A model generated the notes under the pieces. The model saw nothing but the letters and a program-made list of their open reading frames with translations, was not told where the DNA came from and did not search any database. Made by a program: the position numbers and the translations under genes. This document shows positions 62,022 through 64,000 of a DNA stretch of 64,000 nt, one piece after another (positions within the stretch are counted from its first letter, which is position 1; each line of letters opens with the position of its first letter). The stretch is from Rufibacter hautae (lineage in GTDB: Bacteria; Bacteroidota; Bacteroidia; Cytophagales; Hymenobacteraceae), in NCBI RefSeq assembly GCF_008271695.1, contig NZ_VKKY01000002.1, positions 1,550,001 to 1,614,000 on the forward strand, written 5' to 3'.

Positions 62022-62198
62022 TTATTTATGGTAAAAGGTATGTCTTCTGTAGCCGCCGGAAGAACCGCTTGAGCCACCTGCTTCAGATTCTTCTTTGTCA
62101 TCACCTAAGAAACGGGTACCGGTTAGCCCCGCATAGCTGAAATAACCCAGCACCAGTAGGATGTAGCCTAAAAAAATCTGCTTGATGTATTTATTCAT
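62022..62198 (-). CDS. 58-residue membrane protein of unknown function
   Basis: A small gene between the DUF4178 and DUF350 genes with gaps of 8 and 5 bp. The ATG at 62198 opens a protein with one transmembrane helix (IFLGYILLVLGYFSYAGL), a polar DDKEESE stretch, a Gly/Ser run and a basic, aromatic end (GYRRHTFYHK). Its exact fit between two operon genes and the absence of any other frame there support it as real. I do not recognise a family. Its position recalls the small DUF4247 proteins in comparable actinobacterial clusters, but no similarity could be tested. Confidence 0.65.
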   Translation of the reverse strand: MNKYIKQIFLGYILLVLGYFSYAGLTGTRFLGDDKEESEAGGSSGSSGGYRRHTFYHK

Positions 62199-62206
62199 AG
62201 GGCTGC

Positions 62207-63529
62207 TTAATTCGATTCATAAGGGGAATAATCGCTGTTCATCCAACGGCTCTTTTCAAAGGTATAATGCCGCCAGCCTTGCACCAGCGGAACCGCCCCT
62301 ATTAATAGCAAGGCAATCCAGAAGTTAGACCAGATGGGTACGTCCTGTACCAATTTCAACTGGAACGTTTCTGGCAAAGTGGTCCCATAAGCCATGGTCT
62401 CCCGGGAAGGTTGCAGGTACACCTGGTAGGTCCCATGCGGAATAGAGGAAAGAATCTGATCAGTGCCAGGGCTTCCTTCGGTCCAGCGCTCCCCATCTTC
62501 AAAGCCTGCGTAAAACTCTACCCCCACTTCTACAAAATATTCTCGGCCTGTCTTCACGTTCAACAGGGAGATGCCGGTGGCAAACCAGGTATTGGTGACC
62601 GGAGCCCTAAGAATCACCTGCAAGTTAGTAGCCCCTAAAAAGGAAGACCCGATTTCTAAAGTAGGCCCAGGTACCGGGACCAAAGTTCCTTTGCCCGCCT
62701 CCTCCGTCACAGTAAAGGTTTGGTCCAGCAATACCTTGTTCTGGTGGAAAGTAAATAACAGCACCTGAATCAGGAACAAGAGTATGGCCGCTATACCGCC
62801 TACCTTGGTGACGTATTGGTAAGAGAAGTTATCTGAGAACGGCTCAACGGCACCCACATCAATCTTGTAGGGCATGGGGCTGGTGATGGAAAACGTTTCC
62901 TGTACCGTCTCTGGCTCCATGTGCTCCCCCAGCATCCAGCTTTGGTCTACCTTTGAGAAAGAGTGCGTAAGCATGTAGGGCGGTGCAACATACTCCACAA
63001 ATTGGCTATTGTCTTCGGTGATTTGCCAGGAGAACTCGCCGCGGGCGTACATCACCTGCGAGCGGTATTTGTTATACAGTTTAAACTCCCTGTCTAGGTA
63101 ATACAGCGAAGTAGTGTTTTTTGCGGCTCCTTTTGAGAAATCAGAGACAAACCGGAAGAAGGTCCAGTGACCGTCATATTCTGCTAGAAAAGAATACCCG
63201 TGCACAGGGTTGAAGAGCACATATTCGCGCCACCGATATTTGAAGTTCTGTTCTTTGTACACCACAAAGCCCACTACTTTGTACAGAATGTCCTTTATTC
63301 TTCCCTCACTGCCTATGGGTATTAATGGTTCTTGCTTTTCCCGGCCTACTTTCTTACCAGGTACCAAGCCATTCTCCTGCACATCTGATACACGTGCACA
63401 ACGGTCACAGGCCACGCTTTTCGCTTGGGCGTACGTGTACAATTGGAGCGGATGCTTGCAGTCAGGACATTTTACCTCCAGCGGCAGGGCCGGAAGTTTC
63501 CCTTTTTGGGTTAACTCAAAGCCATTCAT
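62207..63529 (-). CDS. DUF4178 protein with zinc ribbon and two transmembrane helices
   Basis: A 440-residue protein. Residues about 20-45 hold a zinc-ribbon-like pair (CPDCKHPLQLYTYAQAKSVACDRC). The DUF4178 domain follows (SEGRIKDILYKVVGFVVYKEQNFKYRWREYVLFN ... GYSFLAEYDGHWTFF), a beta-rich domain of unknown function. One transmembrane helix near residue 240 (GGIAAILLFLIQVLLFTF), a beta-rich exported segment of about 150 residues and a last helix (FWIALLLIGAVPLVQGW) follow. It overlaps the upstream DUF4178 gene by 14 bp, indicating coupling. Confidence 0.82.
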   Translation of the reverse strand: MNGFELTQKGKLPALPLEVKCPDCKHPLQLYTYAQAKSVACDRCARVSDVQENGLVPGKKVGREKQEPLIPIGSEGRIKDILYKVVGFVVYKEQNFKYRWREYVLFNPVHGYSFLAEYDGHWTFFRFVSDFSKGAAKNTTSLYYLDREFKLYNKYRSQVMYARGEFSWQITEDNSQFVEYVAPPYMLTHSFSKVDQSWMLGEHMEPETVQETFSITSPMPYKIDVGAVEPFSDNFSYQYVTKVGGIAAILLFLIQVLLFTFHQNKVLLDQTFTVTEEAGKGTLVPVPGPTLEIGSSFLGATNLQVILRAPVTNTWFATGISLLNVKTGREYFVEVGVEFYAGFEDGERWTEGSPGTDQILSSIPHGTYQVYLQPSRETMAYGTTLPETFQLKLVQDVPIWSNFWIALLLIGAVPLVQGWRHYTFEKSRWMNSDYSPYESN

Positions 63530-64000
63530 GGTGCACCCGCGTATTTTTCAAGGTCAACTCCTGTAACTCCACATACTTGCCCAGGTAAGCATGGGGCACC
63601 CCAACTCCGGAAGTATGAATGATGCCCATTTGCCCACTCGTATTGAATAACCCGATGGAAGTGAAGTTCTTCTCCAACAAACCTTGGTCAGGCACCTCTC
63701 CTTCCCAGTAAATGGACTTCACTTTATCTATAACTTCTATATCTATAACTTCTATTTCCAGCGAGGATTGTAAAAGGGCAAGGGTACCTCCTACCACTGG
63801 CTCAATGACCGGCTCTAACCCCGTGTAACTAGACTCCAAAAAAAGGCTGTAGTTACCAGCCCAATCCCCCAGCCAACCCGTTTTGCCGTTACTATATAAA
63901 ATGTACCAATGATTGCGGTAGCTTTCTATGAGGAAGTACTGGATGCGCCCAATCACCTCAAACGCTTCATTTTGGTAAGATCCGGTAGCTCCAATCTGCA
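63516..64000 (-). CDS. DUF4178 protein, 5' end outside window
   Basis: The frame is open to the window end, so the start lies beyond 64000. About 161 residues are visible: GSYQNEAFEVIGRIQYFLIESYRNHWYILYSNGKTGWLGDWAGNYSLF is a DUF4178 domain, with the EVIGR and W-L-G-D-W-A-G-Y pattern. A GTG at 63956 is internal to that domain and not the start. No membrane segment is seen in this part. It is the most upstream visible member of the seven-gene operon. Confidence 0.75.
   Translation of the reverse strand, partial: QIGATGSYQNEAFEVIGRIQYFLIESYRNHWYILYSNGKTGWLGDWAGNYSLFLESSYTGLEPVIEPVVGGTLALLQSSLEIEVIDIEVIDKVKSIYWEGEVPDQGLLEKNFTSIGLFNTSGQMGIIHTSGVGVPHAYLGKYVELQELTLKNTRVHHEWL

Overview
The window comes from a member of the Bacteroidota, most probably the Cytophagales family Hymenobacteraceae (Rufibacter or a close relative; the genus is an inference). 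Supporting signs are a DUF177-rpmF-plsX-fabH-efp-accB-accC block, a DUF4290-murA pair, a type IX secretion plug-like lipoprotein, a TonB receptor with STN domain followed by a DUF4249 lipoprotein, a glucosamine-6-phosphate deaminase fused to a PIG-L domain, and at least a dozen promoters with the Bacteroidota -7 box TAnnTTTG. No rRNA, tRNA, insertion sequence, prophage or CRISPR array was found. All genes look intact; those at both window edges are cut.

Layout. 1-9 kb: end of a 2-oxo acid dehydrogenase E2 gene, nagB (minus strand), hslV, a deoxyhypusine-synthase-like gene, a VOC protein, a DUF4136 lipoprotein, a PLP decarboxylase and a 2H phosphoesterase. 9-18.5 kb: an ABC-F ATPase, the plug-like lipoprotein, a minus-strand group (2-hydroxyacid dehydrogenase, mgtE, rsmA) and, divergent from it by about 50 bp, pepA and pdxA. 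18.8-24.4 kb: the ribosome and lipid block ending in accC. 24.5-32.7 kb: a DUF3109 protein and a four-gene outer-membrane operon (unknown secreted protein, TonB receptor, DUF4249 lipoprotein, macroglobulin-like protein with plug-like C-terminus). 32.8-43.7 kb: pcrA-like helicase, DUF4290-murA, DUF4349 lipoprotein, a lipoprotein serpin, an rRNA methyltransferase, a sugar transporter and murB. 43.9-57.4 kb: mutS2, a DUF2400 protein, a LysM protein, topB, a Gly/Ser/Asn/Tyr-rich low-complexity protein, a SulP transporter and a two-component system. 57.5-64 kb: a tight minus-strand operon with two DUF4178 proteins, a 58-residue membrane protein, a DUF350 protein, a membrane-fused polyamine aminopropyltransferase, a Tat-exported FAD amine oxidase and a His-bearing polytopic membrane protein. 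This last operon is the best candidate for a poorly described system.

Between the genes runs a second layer of structure. More than twenty copies of an imperfect palindrome of about 40 bp (arms like CCGTTTTAGGCC and GGCCTAAAACGG around a TTTTCNGAAAA centre) are scattered roughly every 3 kb. Many serve as, or sit beside, terminators; two lie inside one coding sequence, and one covers the topB start codon. A separate GTAG-footed hairpin family occurs as inverted pairs at three sites and resembles REP/BIME elements. The accB-accC gap holds inverted arrays of a GTGCTAA-type unit.
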